DNA of 64,000 nucleotides from Pseudomonadota bacterium (GTDB lineage: Bacteria > Pseudomonadota > Alphaproteobacteria > Caulobacterales > Caulobacteraceae). Below are positions 29,985 to 39,207 of this stretch, in pieces (positions within the stretch are counted from its first letter, which is position 1; every line of letters begins with the position of its first letter). Made by a program: the position numbers and the translations under genes. Below the pieces are notes generated by a model that saw only the letters and a program-made list of their open reading frames with translations, ran no database searches and was not told where the DNA came from. The stretch lies in NCBI GenBank assembly GCA_963205005.1, contig CAUJHW010000005.1, forward strand, positions 62,001 through 126,000, written 5' to 3'.

Positions 29985-30138
29985 CGCTTGCATCGCGCGT
30001 TCCCTTGAGTGAACTGGACCCAACGGCGGTCGCCTTCGGGCGGACGTCAGGGCGTGGGGCCCCGCGGCGCTTCCAGGATTTCGGTCCTGCGCGGATGACA
30101 AGAAGCGGCAGAGGCGGTCCGAAAGGGCCGCCTTTCTT
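29985..30138 (+). ncRNA. Candidate structured RNA or attenuating leader
   Basis: The 500-bp gap 29737-30236 has no convincing gene but its right part folds well on the plus strand: a stem with a TTCG loop (about 30025-30050, GTCGCC-TTCG-GGCGGAC), a small AGGA/TCCT hairpin (30074-30087) and an intrinsic terminator at 30112-30138. No plus-strand CDS lies upstream that would need this terminator. It may be an independent small RNA or a regulated leader of the oxidoreductase gene starting at 30237. The 5' end is a guess and no known RNA family was recognised. Confidence 0.35.
30112..30138 (+). terminator. Intrinsic terminator with GAAA tetraloop
   Basis: AGGCGGTCC (30112-30120), loop GAAA, GGGCCGCCT (30125-30133): a 9-bp stem with one G-T pair, followed by TTTCTT. 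It reads on the plus strand, 100 bp before the next plus-strand gene. Confidence 0.75.
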
Positions 30139-30236
30139 GCATCTGCATCCTGGCCCGCATCCCGCCTGCGGCATTGCGCGGACCCGCGCGAGGGGCCATG
30201 TCCCTGCCCAACAATTCAATCCCAGGGGGAAACAAG

Positions 30237-31361
30237 ATGACGACTCCGACCAGCGGCCTGCAGCTGCGCTCCATCATCAAGTCAAGCGGCGAGCTGGAGC
30301 TTTCGCTCGCCGAAGTTCCGGTGGCGGCGCCGGTGAACGACGAGATCCTGGTGCAGGTGGAAGCCTCGCCGATCAATCCGTCGGACCTGGGCCTGCTGCT
30401 GGGCGCCGCCGACATGTCGACCGCGCGGGCGGCAGACGGAAAGGTCACCGCCAGCGTGCCGCCGCAGCTGATGCGGGCCATGGCTGCGCGGGTGGACGAG
30501 TCCATGCCTGTGGGCAACGAGGGCGCCGGCACGGTGATCGCCGCCGGGCCCGATGCCGCCGCCCAGGCCCTGCTGGGCCGCAAGGTCGCGATCCTCGGCG
30601 GGGCCATGTACGCCCAGTATCGCACGGTGAAGGCGGGCGACGCCCTGCCCCTGCCGGCCGACGCAACGGCCGCCGACGGCGCGTCCTGCTTCGTCAACCC
30701 GCTTACCGCGCTGAGCATGGTCGAGGTGATGAAGCGCGAGGGCCACACCGCGCTGGTCCACACCGCCGCAGCCTCGAACCTCGGTCAGATGCTGGTGAAG
30801 ATCTGCCTCAAGGACGGGGTCGAGCTGGTCAACATCGTCCGCAGCCCCGAACAGGCGAAGATCCTGACCGACCTCGGCGCGAAGCACGTGCTGGATTCCA
30901 GCGCGCCGACGTTCATGGACGACCTGGTCAAGGCGCTGGTTGCGACCAATGCGACGCTGGCCTTCGACGCCATCGGCGGCGGCAAGCTGTCGAGTCAGAT
31001 CCTCAGCGCCATGGAGCAGGCGGCCAATTCGCGGCCTGGCGCCTACAGCCGCTACGGCTCGTCGGTCCACAAGCAGGTCTACATCTATGGCGGCCTGAGC
31101 ACGGCGCCGACCGAGCTGGCCCGCAGCTACGGCATGGCCTGGGGGATCGGCGGCTGGCTGCTGACCCCGTTCCTGGCGAAGATCGGACCGGCCGAGGTCC
31201 AGCGCCTGCGCCAGCGGGTCGCCGACGAGCTGAAGACCACCTTCGCCAGCCACTACACGGCGCAGATTTCGCTGCAGGAAGCCCTGCAGCCGGACGTGAT
31301 CGCCGCCTACAATCGCCGCGCCACCGGCGAGAAGTATCTGATCGTACCGAACAAGGGCTGA
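30237..31361 (+). CDS. Zinc-independent MDR-family oxidoreductase (quinone reductase-like)
   Basis: 374 aa medium-chain dehydrogenase/reductase. GroES-like N-terminal part (VQVEASPINPSDLGLLLG, VGNEGAGTVIAAGPDA) and a Rossmann part with ALVHTAAASNLGQMLVKIC and LAFDAIGGG. The catalytic-zinc Cys/His set is absent, as in quinone oxidoreductases. Substrate unknown. AGGGGGAAACAAG precedes ATG 30237. An intrinsic terminator 100 bp upstream suggests that its expression may be attenuated. Confidence 0.9.
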   Translation: MTTPTSGLQLRSIIKSSGELELSLAEVPVAAPVNDEILVQVEASPINPSDLGLLLGAADMSTARAADGKVTASVPPQLMRAMAARVDESMPVGNEGAGTVIAAGPDAAAQALLGRKVAILGGAMYAQYRTVKAGDALPLPADATAADGASCFVNPLTALSMVEVMKREGHTALVHTAAASNLGQMLVKICLKDGVELVNIVRSPEQAKILTDLGAKHVLDSSAPTFMDDLVKALVATNATLAFDAIGGGKLSSQILSAMEQAANSRPGAYSRYGSSVHKQVYIYGGLSTAPTELARSYGMAWGIGGWLLTPFLAKIGPAEVQRLRQRVADELKTTFASHYTAQISLQEALQPDVIAAYNRRATGEKYLIVPNKG

Positions 31362-31448
31362 AGCCCGCCGCGGCGACGCTTGTTCCCGGGCGCGGGGCTC
31401 CCATCTGGGGGTCCGCGCCCGGACTGCGTATCTGACCGGTCGCGCAGG

Positions 31449-31492
31449 ACGGCTCCGGAGCGGGATACCGCGCCGGGGCCGTTCTCGTTTCC
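31449..31492 (+). terminator. Probable terminator after the MDR gene
   Basis: ACGGCTCCGG (31449-31458) pairs with CCGGGGCCGT (31473-31482) with one wobble pair; TCTCGTTTCC follows. A second 10-bp stem (31386-31395 with 31413-31422) lies just upstream in the same 134-bp convergent gap. Confidence 0.55.
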
Positions 31493-31495
31493 GGG

Positions 31496-32647
31496 TCAGG
31501 CCGCCTGGTCTGCCTGGGGGGCCTTGGGGGCCTCTGCCCGGTCGGTCAGGCAGGCAAGCCCGCCCTCGAAGTCGAGGAAGATGTCCATCAGCTCGTCCGG
31601 GCTGACCATCACCCGGCGACCCCGGGGGAACCGGTAGCGCCAGAAGCTCATGATGTGCTGCACCGAGCCGGACTGCTCGCCGAGCGCCATGAACATGTCG
31701 GGCGCGGAAAGCAGGAAGTCGCGGAAGGCGGTCGGCTTGCCGTCCTGGGTGAGCGAGCAGTAGGCCCGGTCATAGACCGCCAGCATCTTGTTGACCCCGG
31801 CCACGGTGTGATTGATCGCCGCCTCCAGCCGCTTGCGGGCCTTCGGCAGGTAGGCCGAGGATTCCGGGCTCCTCGGCCCCATCGGCTGGACCGTGGAGAC
31901 TTCTTTCAGCACCTCTTCCAGCTGGGGCGTGAGCTCCGCCAGGACCCATTTGTAGTAGAGGAAGCCCCGCCAGCCGAAAACGCCGTCGGCGTAGTCCTTG
32001 TCGCTGAGCCGCAGGGTCTCCTGCAGCGGGCCGAACCCGCTGTCCGGCGCGTTGGAGAGCAGCTTCTCGACCAGCCGCGAGGCCGCCGCGCCGTTGGGCG
32101 CACCCTCGGTCGATGACAGGGTAACCAGCGCCATGACCTCGGCGCGGACGAAGGCGTACATCCGCTCGATATCGGCGTCGGAGATGGCGAAGTAGCCGCG
32201 GGCGGGCTCGAAGCCGTTGCGCTTCAGCTGCTCGCGCAACAGGAACGGATCCAGCGAGGGCAGCTCGTCCATCAGGTCCAGGACCATGCGATCGTGCTGG
32301 CCGGGTTTCAGGGCGTCGCCGAACAGGGCCTCGGCGCAGGCGTCGAAGTCGCGCTGGCCCAGCATCAGGAACCGCGCGCCCAGCTTCAGGTCGCTCCCGT
32401 CCATGGGGGCCATGATCTTGGTGGCCGACCCCTGCGGCTTGGCGAACATCTCGCGCTCATGAGGCCGGATGCGGTGCTTGACGATCAGGCTGGAGTTCAG
32501 GACCCGGTTCTCGAAGAACGGCTTTGCGATCAGCTCCGGGTCCACCGACTGATTGCGCCGGGCTGCGACGAGGTTGAGGACCCGGGCCGTCGAAGCGGAC
32601 TGCTCCAGGGCGATCAGGCTTCGAACCGTGCGATCCTTCTGAGACAT
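31496..32647 (-). CDS. Conserved protein of unknown function (383 aa)
   Basis: 383 aa from ATG 32647 (MSQKDRTVRSLIALEQSA). A soluble, largely helical protein without signal peptide, membrane segment or nucleotide-binding motif. Notable segments are KPFFENRVLNSSLIVKHRI, a central GWRGFLYYKWVLAEL, and RYRFPRGRRVMVSPDELMDIF near the C-terminus. The last 15 residues are Ala/Pro-rich. I do not recognise the family. It diverges from the cytochrome P450 gene over a 170-bp gap, so shared control is possible, but no functional link is shown. Confidence 0.85.
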   Translation of the reverse strand: MSQKDRTVRSLIALEQSASTARVLNLVAARRNQSVDPELIAKPFFENRVLNSSLIVKHRIRPHEREMFAKPQGSATKIMAPMDGSDLKLGARFLMLGQRDFDACAEALFGDALKPGQHDRMVLDLMDELPSLDPFLLREQLKRNGFEPARGYFAISDADIERMYAFVRAEVMALVTLSSTEGAPNGAAASRLVEKLLSNAPDSGFGPLQETLRLSDKDYADGVFGWRGFLYYKWVLAELTPQLEEVLKEVSTVQPMGPRSPESSAYLPKARKRLEAAINHTVAGVNKMLAVYDRAYCSLTQDGKPTAFRDFLLSAPDMFMALGEQSGSVQHIMSFWRYRFPRGRRVMVSPDELMDIFLDFEGGLACLTDRAEAPKAPQADQAA

Positions 32648-32821
32648 TTGACCTGAAGCTGCAATCTGACGGTTAGGCGGACGCACGTCTGCGGCTGCCT
32701 GCGGAGGCAGAAAAGCACACAAGGTGTTAAATTACCCCTGAAGAGGCGGACTTCCGGGGGCCCTTGCGTGACCCGCGGTCAAGGGCGTCCAATCCGGGGA
32801 AAGCCCCCGGGAGGAATGGCC

Positions 32822-34012
32822 GTGAAGATCGATCTCCTGTCGCCCGACAGCTTTGCAGCCGGGCAGCCGCACGCCCAGTTCGACTGGCTTCGGGCCAATT
32901 CGCCGGTGCGCTGGCATGACGAGCCCGGCGGCGCGGGCTTCTGGGCGGTGACCCGCCACGCCGACGTTTATGCGGTGGACCGGGACTTCCAGACCTATTC
33001 GTCCGAACCCACCATCATGATCACGGATCCGCTGTCCGAGGCCGGCTCGTTCGGCCCCTACAAGATGATGCTGATGATGGACCCGCCCGAGCACGCCGGG
33101 TTCCGCAAGCTGATCCGCTCGGAGTTCACGGAGCCGGCGGCGCGCCTGCGGAAGGATCGCATCCAGCAACTGGCCACCCAGATCGTCGATTCGGTGATCG
33201 CCCGCGGCGAATGCGACTTCGTGGACGAGGTGGCCGGCGAGATGCCCTCGTTTGTGATCGCCGAGCTGATGGGTCTGCCGCTGGAGGACGGGCGCGAGCT
33301 CTACAAGCTGACCGAGATCATCCACACCGCGCCCGAGGCGCTGCCACCCGGCGCGGGCGGACAGGCGGTATTGAAGATGTTCGAGTACGGCTCGAAGGTG
33401 ATGGCCGAGAAGCGGGCCCGGCCCGGCGACGACCTGGCCTCGCGCCTGCTGGCCTGCGAGGTGGACGGCCGCAGGCTGGCGGACATGGAGTTCCTGCTGT
33501 TCTTCATGCTCCTGGTGGACGCTGGCGGCGACACCACGCGCAACCTGCTGTCCGGCGGACTGCTGGCGCTGATGGAGAACCCCGACCAGTACGCCTGGCT
33601 GATGGCCGACCTGGACGCGCGTCTGCCGACGGCGCGGGAGGAACTGCTGCGGTGGACCAGCCCGGTGATCTACATGCGCCGGACGGCGAAGCATGACGCG
33701 GAGCTGGCGGGCCAGAAGATCCGGGCCGGCGACAAGGTGGTGATGTACTTCGGCGCGGCCAACCGCGACCCCGCCGCCTTCGAGCGTCCGGACGTGCTGG
33801 ACCTGTCGCGCACAGAGAACCCGCACATGTCCTTCGGCAATGGCCCCCACGTGTGCCTCGGCCAGCACATCGCCCGCATCGAGATCGACGCCATGCTGCG
33901 CGAGGTGCTGACGCGGATGAAGGACTTCGAGCTGGCCGCCCCGGTGGAATGGCTGGCCTCGAACTTCATCTCCGGCCCTAAGGCGATGCCGATCCGGTTC
34001 CGGGCGGCCTAG
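32822..34012 (+). CDS. Cytochrome P450 monooxygenase
   Basis: About 396 aa, typical soluble bacterial class I P450. I-helix LLVDAGGDTTRN supplies the oxygen-activating acid/Thr, ExxR is EELLRW, and the haem-Cys loop is FGNGPHVCLGQHIARIE. The early LMMDPPEHAGFRKLIRSEFT is also standard. Ferredoxin and reductase partners are not adjacent. GGGAGG at 32809-32814 is 7 nt from the GTG at 32822 but only 1 nt from an in-frame ATG at 32816, so the GTG is preferred. Substrate unknown; its end is 3 bp from the converging esterase gene. Confidence 0.95.
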   Translation: MKIDLLSPDSFAAGQPHAQFDWLRANSPVRWHDEPGGAGFWAVTRHADVYAVDRDFQTYSSEPTIMITDPLSEAGSFGPYKMMLMMDPPEHAGFRKLIRSEFTEPAARLRKDRIQQLATQIVDSVIARGECDFVDEVAGEMPSFVIAELMGLPLEDGRELYKLTEIIHTAPEALPPGAGGQAVLKMFEYGSKVMAEKRARPGDDLASRLLACEVDGRRLADMEFLLFFMLLVDAGGDTTRNLLSGGLLALMENPDQYAWLMADLDARLPTAREELLRWTSPVIYMRRTAKHDAELAGQKIRAGDKVVMYFGAANRDPAAFERPDVLDLSRTENPHMSFGNGPHVCLGQHIARIEIDAMLREVLTRMKDFELAAPVEWLASNFISGPKAMPIRFRAA

Positions 34013-34015
34013 GAC

Positions 34016-34651
34016 TCAGCGCTTGGCGGCCAGCGCCTTGGCGACGACGGGGGCCAGGCGGGCGGCGATGATCGCGGCGCCGCGCGCGTTGGGGTGGATG
34101 CCGTCGGGCTGGTTCAGTTCGGGCCGGCGGGCGACGCCGTCGATCAGGTTGGGGTAGAGCGGCACACCGTGAGTCCGGGCGATACCGGCGAATACCGCGT
34201 TGAACTCCCGCGCATAGCTTCCGCCAACCTCTGTGGGCGCGGCGATCCCGGCGACCAGCACGCCGATCCTGCGGGCGCGCAGCTTCTTCACGATGGCATC
34301 CAGGTTGGCTCGCGTGCGCCTGGGATCCTGGCCTTGCAGCAGGTCGTTGGCGCCCAGGGCGACGATGGCGAGGTCGGTGTCCTTCTGGATACTGAAGTCG
34401 ACCCGGGCCAGGCCGCCGCCGGTGGTGTCACCGCTGACGCCGGCGGCGCGGACGACATTGGCCACACCCAGCTTCCGCAGGGCCAGGTGCAGCTGGTTCG
34501 GCAGGGCTGCGGCGGCCGGCAGGCCGTAGCCGGCGGTGATGGAATCGCCGAGCACGGTGATGACCTTCGGCGCCGCCGCAAGAGCGGGCCAGGCTGCGGT
34601 GATCAGCGGCAGGGCGAAAAGGGTTCGGCGGGTGGGTCTTGGCGCGGGCAT
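34016..34651 (-). CDS. tesA: TesA-like multifunctional esterase / lysophospholipase (SGNH)
   Basis: 211 aa. N-terminus MPAPRPTRRTLFALPLITAAWPALA is an export signal with twin Arg, possibly Tat. SGNH blocks are ITVLGDSITAGYGLP (Ser nucleophile), GVSGDTTGGGLAR, IVALGANDLLQG and QPDGIHPNARG (Asp/His). It should hydrolyse acyl esters or thioesters in the periplasm. As in E. coli, it diverges from a ybbA-ybbP type ABC transporter pair, 51 bp away. Confidence 0.93.
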   Translation of the reverse strand: MPAPRPTRRTLFALPLITAAWPALAAAPKVITVLGDSITAGYGLPAAAALPNQLHLALRKLGVANVVRAAGVSGDTTGGGLARVDFSIQKDTDLAIVALGANDLLQGQDPRRTRANLDAIVKKLRARRIGVLVAGIAAPTEVGGSYAREFNAVFAGIARTHGVPLYPNLIDGVARRPELNQPDGIHPNARGAAIIAARLAPVVAKALAAKR

Positions 34652-34702
34652 GAACGTCCTATGTAAGGGAGCGTTGGCTTCACTCAACCGCCGAGGATCC
34701 CG

Positions 34703-35383
34703 TTGGACGACATACCGCCGCTGGTGCTGGACAATGTGGGGCTGACGCTGCCGTCTGCCGCAGGGCCGGTGGAGATCCTGCGCAACCTCGATCTGACACT
34801 CCGGAGCGGCGAGCGCGTGGCGCTGGTCGGGCCCTCGGGGTCGGGGAAGTCCTCGCTGATCGCCGTCGCGGCCGGGCTGGAGCAACCCAGCTCGGGACGC
34901 GTCGAGCTGTTTGGCCAGGACCTGGCGAAGCTGGACGAGGACGGCCGGGCCCGGCTGCGCCGCGGGCGGGTCAGCCTGGTGTTCCAGTCGTTCCACCTGC
35001 TGCCCAACATGACCGCCGAGGAGAACGTGGCCGCGCCTATGGAGATCGCCCGCCGGCGCGACGCCATGGACGTGGCCCGCCACTGGCTGGACCGCGTGGG
35101 CCTGAGCGCCCGGGCCCGCCACTATCCGCACCAGCTTTCGGGCGGCGAGCAGCAGCGGGTGGCCCTGGCGCGCGCGCTGGCCCCCGCGCCTGCCCTGCTG
35201 TTCGCCGACGAGCCCACCGGCAACCTCGACGGCGCCAATGCCCGGCTGGTGGCCGACATGCTGTTCGAACTGCTCGAACAGACGGGCGCGGCGCTGCTGC
35301 TGGTCACCCACGACCCGACCCTCGCCGCACGCGCCCAGCGGGTGGTGACCCTGCGCGACGGCCGGCAGGCGGAGCCCGCATGA
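34703..35383 (+). CDS. ybbA: ABC transporter ATP-binding protein, YbbA/LolD-like
   Basis: 226 aa, MacB/LolD-type ATPase. Walker A GPSGSGKSSL, Q-loop FQSFHLLPNMTAEENV, signature LSGGEQQRVALARA, Walker B LLFADEPTGNLD, and switch LVTHD. It energises the FtsX-like permease encoded next, whose ATG overlaps its stop by 4 bp (ATGA). The start is a TTG at 34703 with GAGG about 8 nt upstream. Systems of this group act by mechanotransmission rather than solute transport; the YbbAP substrate is not well established. Confidence 0.94.
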   Translation: MDDIPPLVLDNVGLTLPSAAGPVEILRNLDLTLRSGERVALVGPSGSGKSSLIAVAAGLEQPSSGRVELFGQDLAKLDEDGRARLRRGRVSLVFQSFHLLPNMTAEENVAAPMEIARRRDAMDVARHWLDRVGLSARARHYPHQLSGGEQQRVALARALAPAPALLFADEPTGNLDGANARLVADMLFELLEQTGAALLLVTHDPTLAARAQRVVTLRDGRQAEPA

Positions 35384-37896
35384 CGCCACTCTGGCTGCAG
35401 TTCGCCGCCCGCGAACTGCGAAGCGGCGTGAAGGGCTTCCGGATCTTCCTGGCCTGCCTGGCGCTGGGCGTGGCGGCGATCGCCGCCGCCAGCTCCACGG
35501 CCGAGGCCTTCCGGCAGGGGCTGGCGTCGCAGGCGCGCGAGATCCTCGGCGGCGACATGTCGGTCTCGGTCGGCCAGCACCGGCTGTCGGCCGGGGAGCG
35601 GACCGCCCTCCTGAAACTTGGCCGCGCCTCGTTCGCGGTGGCGGCGCAAGGCATGGCCGAGGCGCCGTCAGGCGAACGCCGCCTCGTCGAGCTGCGCGGG
35701 GTGGACGCCGCCTATCCGCTGGCCGGAAGGGTGACGATCTCCGGCGCGCGGACGCTGGCCCAGGCGCTGGAGCCGGCCGACGGGGTGTGGGGCGCGGCGG
35801 TCGAGCAGGCGCTGCTGGACCGGCTGGGCCTGAAGCTGGGCGACCGGTTCCTGGTAGGCAATGTGCCTGTGCGGGCCAACGCGGTGCTGCTGGAAGAGCC
35901 CGACCGCCTGTCGCGCGGCTTCGCGCTCGGGCCCCGGGTGATCACGCGGCCGGGAGCGCTGGAGGCCGGCGGCTTCCTGAAGCCCGGCCTGCCGTTCGGC
36001 GAGACCGTGCGGATCGAGCTGAAGCCCGGCGTGAGCCTGGCCGCCGCCAAGGCCGCGGTGAAGCGCGACATGAAGGGCCTTTACCGGGTCCGCGACCGCA
36101 ACGACGCCGCGCCCGGCGTCAGCCGGGTGATAGACCAGCTGGAATACTTTCTGGGCTTCATCGGACTGGCCTCGCTGGTGGCCGGCGGGCTGGGCGTGTT
36201 TGGGGCGGTCAGCGCCTACATCGACGGGCGGAAACCCGCCATCGCCACCCTGAAGGCCCTGGGCGCGGAGAGCGGACTGGTCCGCGACATGTACCTGGCC
36301 CAGATCGGACTGCTGGCCCTGGCCGGGATCGCCATCGGGCTGGCCGCGGGCGCGGTAACGCCCCTGATCCTGGGGGCGGCGATACAGAGCGAGCTGCCGG
36401 TCCCTGCGCTGTTCGCCATCTATCCTTTGGCCCTCGCGAAGGCCGGCGCATTCGGCCTGCTGTCGGCGGCGGCATTCTCGCTTGCGCCCCTGGCGCGGGC
36501 GCGCACCACGCCGCCCGCCAGCCTGTTCCGCAGCGACCTGTCCGGTCGCCTCAGGTTCGGACCCGAGATGATCGGCGCGCTGCTGGCCGCGGCCGGCCTG
36601 GGCGCGCTGGCGATCTGGACCGCGCCGACACCGTTCGCCGCCAGCGTGATGATTGCCGGCGTGGCGGTGGCGTTCGGCCTGCTGTGGGTGTTCGGGTGGG
36701 GCGGGGCGAAGCTGGCGGGGCGCCTGCGTGGCGGCACGCGGGGGGCGCTGCGGATCGCACTCGCCAACCTGGCCGGACCGCGCTCGGCGGCGCGGACGGC
36801 GGCGCCTGCCATCGGCCTGGGGTTTGCCCTTCTGGCCGCCGTGGTGCTGATCCAGTCCAGCCTGCTGCGGCAGATCTCGGTGACCGCGCCGCAGACGGCG
36901 CCGGCGCTGGTGTTCACACAGATCCCGGCCGAGCGCGCCGAGGCCTTCGACGCCGAGGTCGCGCGCGGCTACGGCCGGCCGCTGGCCGCGGAATTCTATC
37001 TGCGCGCACCGTTCCTGACTGGCCGCATCGTCGCGGTGCGCGGGGAACCGGTCAACAAGGACCGGCTGGGGCCGGAAGGCCGCTGGGCCTACGACAACGA
37101 CGTCTCGCTGTCGGCCCTGGGTCCGGAGCCTCCCAACGCCGGCGTAGTCTCCGGCCACTGGTGGCCGCCCGGCTATGCAGGACCGCCACGGATCGCCCTC
37201 AGTCAGGACCCGGCCCGGGCGGCGAACATAAAGGTCGGCGACGAGATCACCGTCTCGGTGCTCGGCCGCGAGATCACCGCGACGGTGGCAGTTATCCGGC
37301 GCGTGGACTTCGGCAGCTTCGGCGCCAGCTTCCCGCTGGTGCTGAACCCGGCGGCCATCGAAGGCGCCAACCCGCGGCAGGTCGCCATCGCCAAGGCCAG
37401 CCGGGCCGAAGAATCCCGGATCGTGCGCGCGCTCGGCCGCGACTTTCCGGAGGTGAACATCATCTCGGTCCGCGAGCAGCTTGAGGCGGCGACCGAGCTG
37501 TTCGACCGTGTGGCCCTGGCCGTGCGGGGGGCCGCTGGCGTGGCCCTGATGGCCGCCCTGCTGGTGCTGGCCGGCGCCATAGCCGCGCGGGCCCAGGAGC
37601 GGACCCGCGAGGCGGCGATCCTCAAAGTGCTGGGCGCCTCGCGGGCGCAGGTGCTGAGCGCCTATGTGATCGAGTACGGCCTGGTGGGCCTGATCGCGGG
37701 GGCGGCGGGCGTGGCCCTGGGCTATGCGGCGGCCTGGCCGGTAGTGGTGCGGGTGTTCGAGGCCCAGTGGAGCGTCGACTGGGGCGGCGTCGCAGCCCTC
37801 CTGGGCGGCGCCTCGATGCTGGCGGCGACCGGAGGCCTACTGGCCGCATTCCAGGCGCTGTCCCTGCGCCCCGCCCCCGCGCTGCGGAGCGAATAG
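35380..37896 (+). CDS. ybbP: FtsX-family ABC permease, YbbP-like
   Basis: 838 aa integral membrane protein. N-terminal anchor, large periplasmic portion, then FtsX-type helices (LEYFLGFIGLASLVAGGLGVFGAVSAY; later VALMAALLVLAGAIAARAQERTREAAILKVLGA, a typical FtsX coupling segment), with a final pair of helices at the C-terminus. Length and two FtsX blocks match YbbP. Translationally coupled to the ATPase gene and divergent from tesA. The antisense strand is open over 1.5 kb, but only because of codon bias. Confidence 0.94.
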   Translation: MTPLWLQFAARELRSGVKGFRIFLACLALGVAAIAAASSTAEAFRQGLASQAREILGGDMSVSVGQHRLSAGERTALLKLGRASFAVAAQGMAEAPSGERRLVELRGVDAAYPLAGRVTISGARTLAQALEPADGVWGAAVEQALLDRLGLKLGDRFLVGNVPVRANAVLLEEPDRLSRGFALGPRVITRPGALEAGGFLKPGLPFGETVRIELKPGVSLAAAKAAVKRDMKGLYRVRDRNDAAPGVSRVIDQLEYFLGFIGLASLVAGGLGVFGAVSAYIDGRKPAIATLKALGAESGLVRDMYLAQIGLLALAGIAIGLAAGAVTPLILGAAIQSELPVPALFAIYPLALAKAGAFGLLSAAAFSLAPLARARTTPPASLFRSDLSGRLRFGPEMIGALLAAAGLGALAIWTAPTPFAASVMIAGVAVAFGLLWVFGWGGAKLAGRLRGGTRGALRIALANLAGPRSAARTAAPAIGLGFALLAAVVLIQSSLLRQISVTAPQTAPALVFTQIPAERAEAFDAEVARGYGRPLAAEFYLRAPFLTGRIVAVRGEPVNKDRLGPEGRWAYDNDVSLSALGPEPPNAGVVSGHWWPPGYAGPPRIALSQDPARAANIKVGDEITVSVLGREITATVAVIRRVDFGSFGASFPLVLNPAAIEGANPRQVAIAKASRAEESRIVRALGRDFPEVNIISVREQLEAATELFDRVALAVRGAAGVALMAALLVLAGAIAARAQERTREAAILKVLGASRAQVLSAYVIEYGLVGLIAGAAGVALGYAAAWPVVVRVFEAQWSVDWGGVAALLGGASMLAATGGLLAAFQALSLRPAPALRSE

Positions 37897-38003
37897 GCGC
37901 CTCGGCCAACGAAGTTCACCTTACAGGGGTATCTGATTGCAGGACGTGGCTTCGGGATCGTAGGCTCAGGCGACATTGCGTTCCGGAACGGGGGAAGCGC
38001 GCT

Positions 38004-39107
38004 GTGCATACCGCCCAGGACGAAGGGTTTCTGGACCTGCTTTACAGCGCGGCTGTAGAGCCGGACCTGTGGGTTCCCGCGATGGAACGGTTTGCCGACA
38101 TGCTCGGCGGCTCGGGCTCGTGGCTCTCGCGGATCAGCGTCGCCGACGGGTCCGGAACCGGGATCGTTTCGCGGATCGATCCCGAGAGCGCCAAGGCCTA
38201 CGACCAGTACTACGGAAGCATCAACCCGTTCGCGAATGAGCCGGATCCCGTGGCCTATATGGCCGGCTGGAAGCCGATGATCCTGACCGACCAGGACTGG
38301 CTGCCGCGCGCCGAGCTTGCGCGGAATGAGTACTACAACGACTTCATGCGGCCGCAGGACATCCAGTCGGCCATGATCATCCGCCTCGCCGCCCACGGGC
38401 TGGAGGTCTGCGCCCTGACGGTCAACCGGCCCCATTCCAGCGAAGTTTTCGGGGCTGGCGAGATCCGCCGCGCCGAGCGCTATCACGGCCATCTGCGTCG
38501 GGCGTTCCGGCTGACCGAGCGGCTTGCCGACAGTGGCCTCGCCGAGGACGAGCTGGAGACCCGTCACGCACGTGCGGGCGATGCTGTGTTCCTGCTGGAC
38601 GAAGAGGGGCGTGTGCGCCGGATGAACCGCGCCGCCGAGGACCTGCTGGCCCGGCGCGACGATCTGCGCGCGGTCGCCGGACGCCTGATCGCGCCCGGGG
38701 ACGGGTCTGGCCGGCTCGCGGCCCTCATCGGCGGGGCTGGCGCCGCGGCAATGGGCGCGCGGACCGGTGGCTCGATGACCCTGAGCACCAGCGACGCCAG
38801 GCCGCCGCTTTCGGTCGTGGTGGCGCCCGTCCGCTCCCAGCGGCTGACGGTGTTCGGTCAGCGACCGACGGTGATCGTCTGCGTGTCGGACCCCGGCGCA
38901 GCCATGGGCGATGAGGCCATTCTCACCGCCCGGGAACGGGACGCCCTGGCCTGGGTGGCCGAAGGCAAGTCCGACTGGGAGATCGCGGTGATCCTCGGCC
39001 TTTCGGAGACCACCGTGCGCTTCCACGTGGACAATGCGCGCAAGAAGCTGGGCGCCGTGAACCGGGCCCAGGCCGTGGCGCGGATGCTGCGTCGCCGGCA
39101 GGTCTGA
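38004..39107 (+). CDS. LuxR-type helix-turn-helix transcriptional regulator
   Basis: 367 aa from a GTG at 38004 with GGGGGAAG upstream. The C-terminal 60 residues are a LuxR HTH: LTARERDALAWVAEGKSDWEIAVILGLSETTVRFHVDNARKKL. The N-terminal 170 residues are a sensor-like region without a recognisable autoinducer-binding signature, and VFLLDEEGRVRRMNRAAEDLLARR in the middle resembles a PAS start. No luxI gene is near. Targets and ligand unknown. Confidence 0.9.
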   Translation: MHTAQDEGFLDLLYSAAVEPDLWVPAMERFADMLGGSGSWLSRISVADGSGTGIVSRIDPESAKAYDQYYGSINPFANEPDPVAYMAGWKPMILTDQDWLPRAELARNEYYNDFMRPQDIQSAMIIRLAAHGLEVCALTVNRPHSSEVFGAGEIRRAERYHGHLRRAFRLTERLADSGLAEDELETRHARAGDAVFLLDEEGRVRRMNRAAEDLLARRDDLRAVAGRLIAPGDGSGRLAALIGGAGAAAMGARTGGSMTLSTSDARPPLSVVVAPVRSQRLTVFGQRPTVIVCVSDPGAAMGDEAILTARERDALAWVAEGKSDWEIAVILGLSETTVRFHVDNARKKLGAVNRAQAVARMLRRRQV

Positions 39108-39207
39108 CACCGGATGCGGTGCGTTGCCGCATCGCAGCGACGGTAAGGATTTGGCATCCCGGAGCCCTCAGATTGGGGTCGAAACCCCGATCCACCGGAA
39201 CCGCCCC

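Noticed and set aside
29858..31435. 525-codon plus-strand frame that covers the intergenic gap and the MDR gene
   Set aside because: Out of frame with the real oxidoreductase and made of Gly/Arg/Ala repeats; it also runs through the intrinsic terminator.
35668..37158. 496-codon open frame on the minus strand opposite the FtsX permease
   Set aside because: Codon-bias shadow in high-GC DNA; the plus-strand frame has clear FtsX domains and this one is His/Gln/Arg-rich without any fold.
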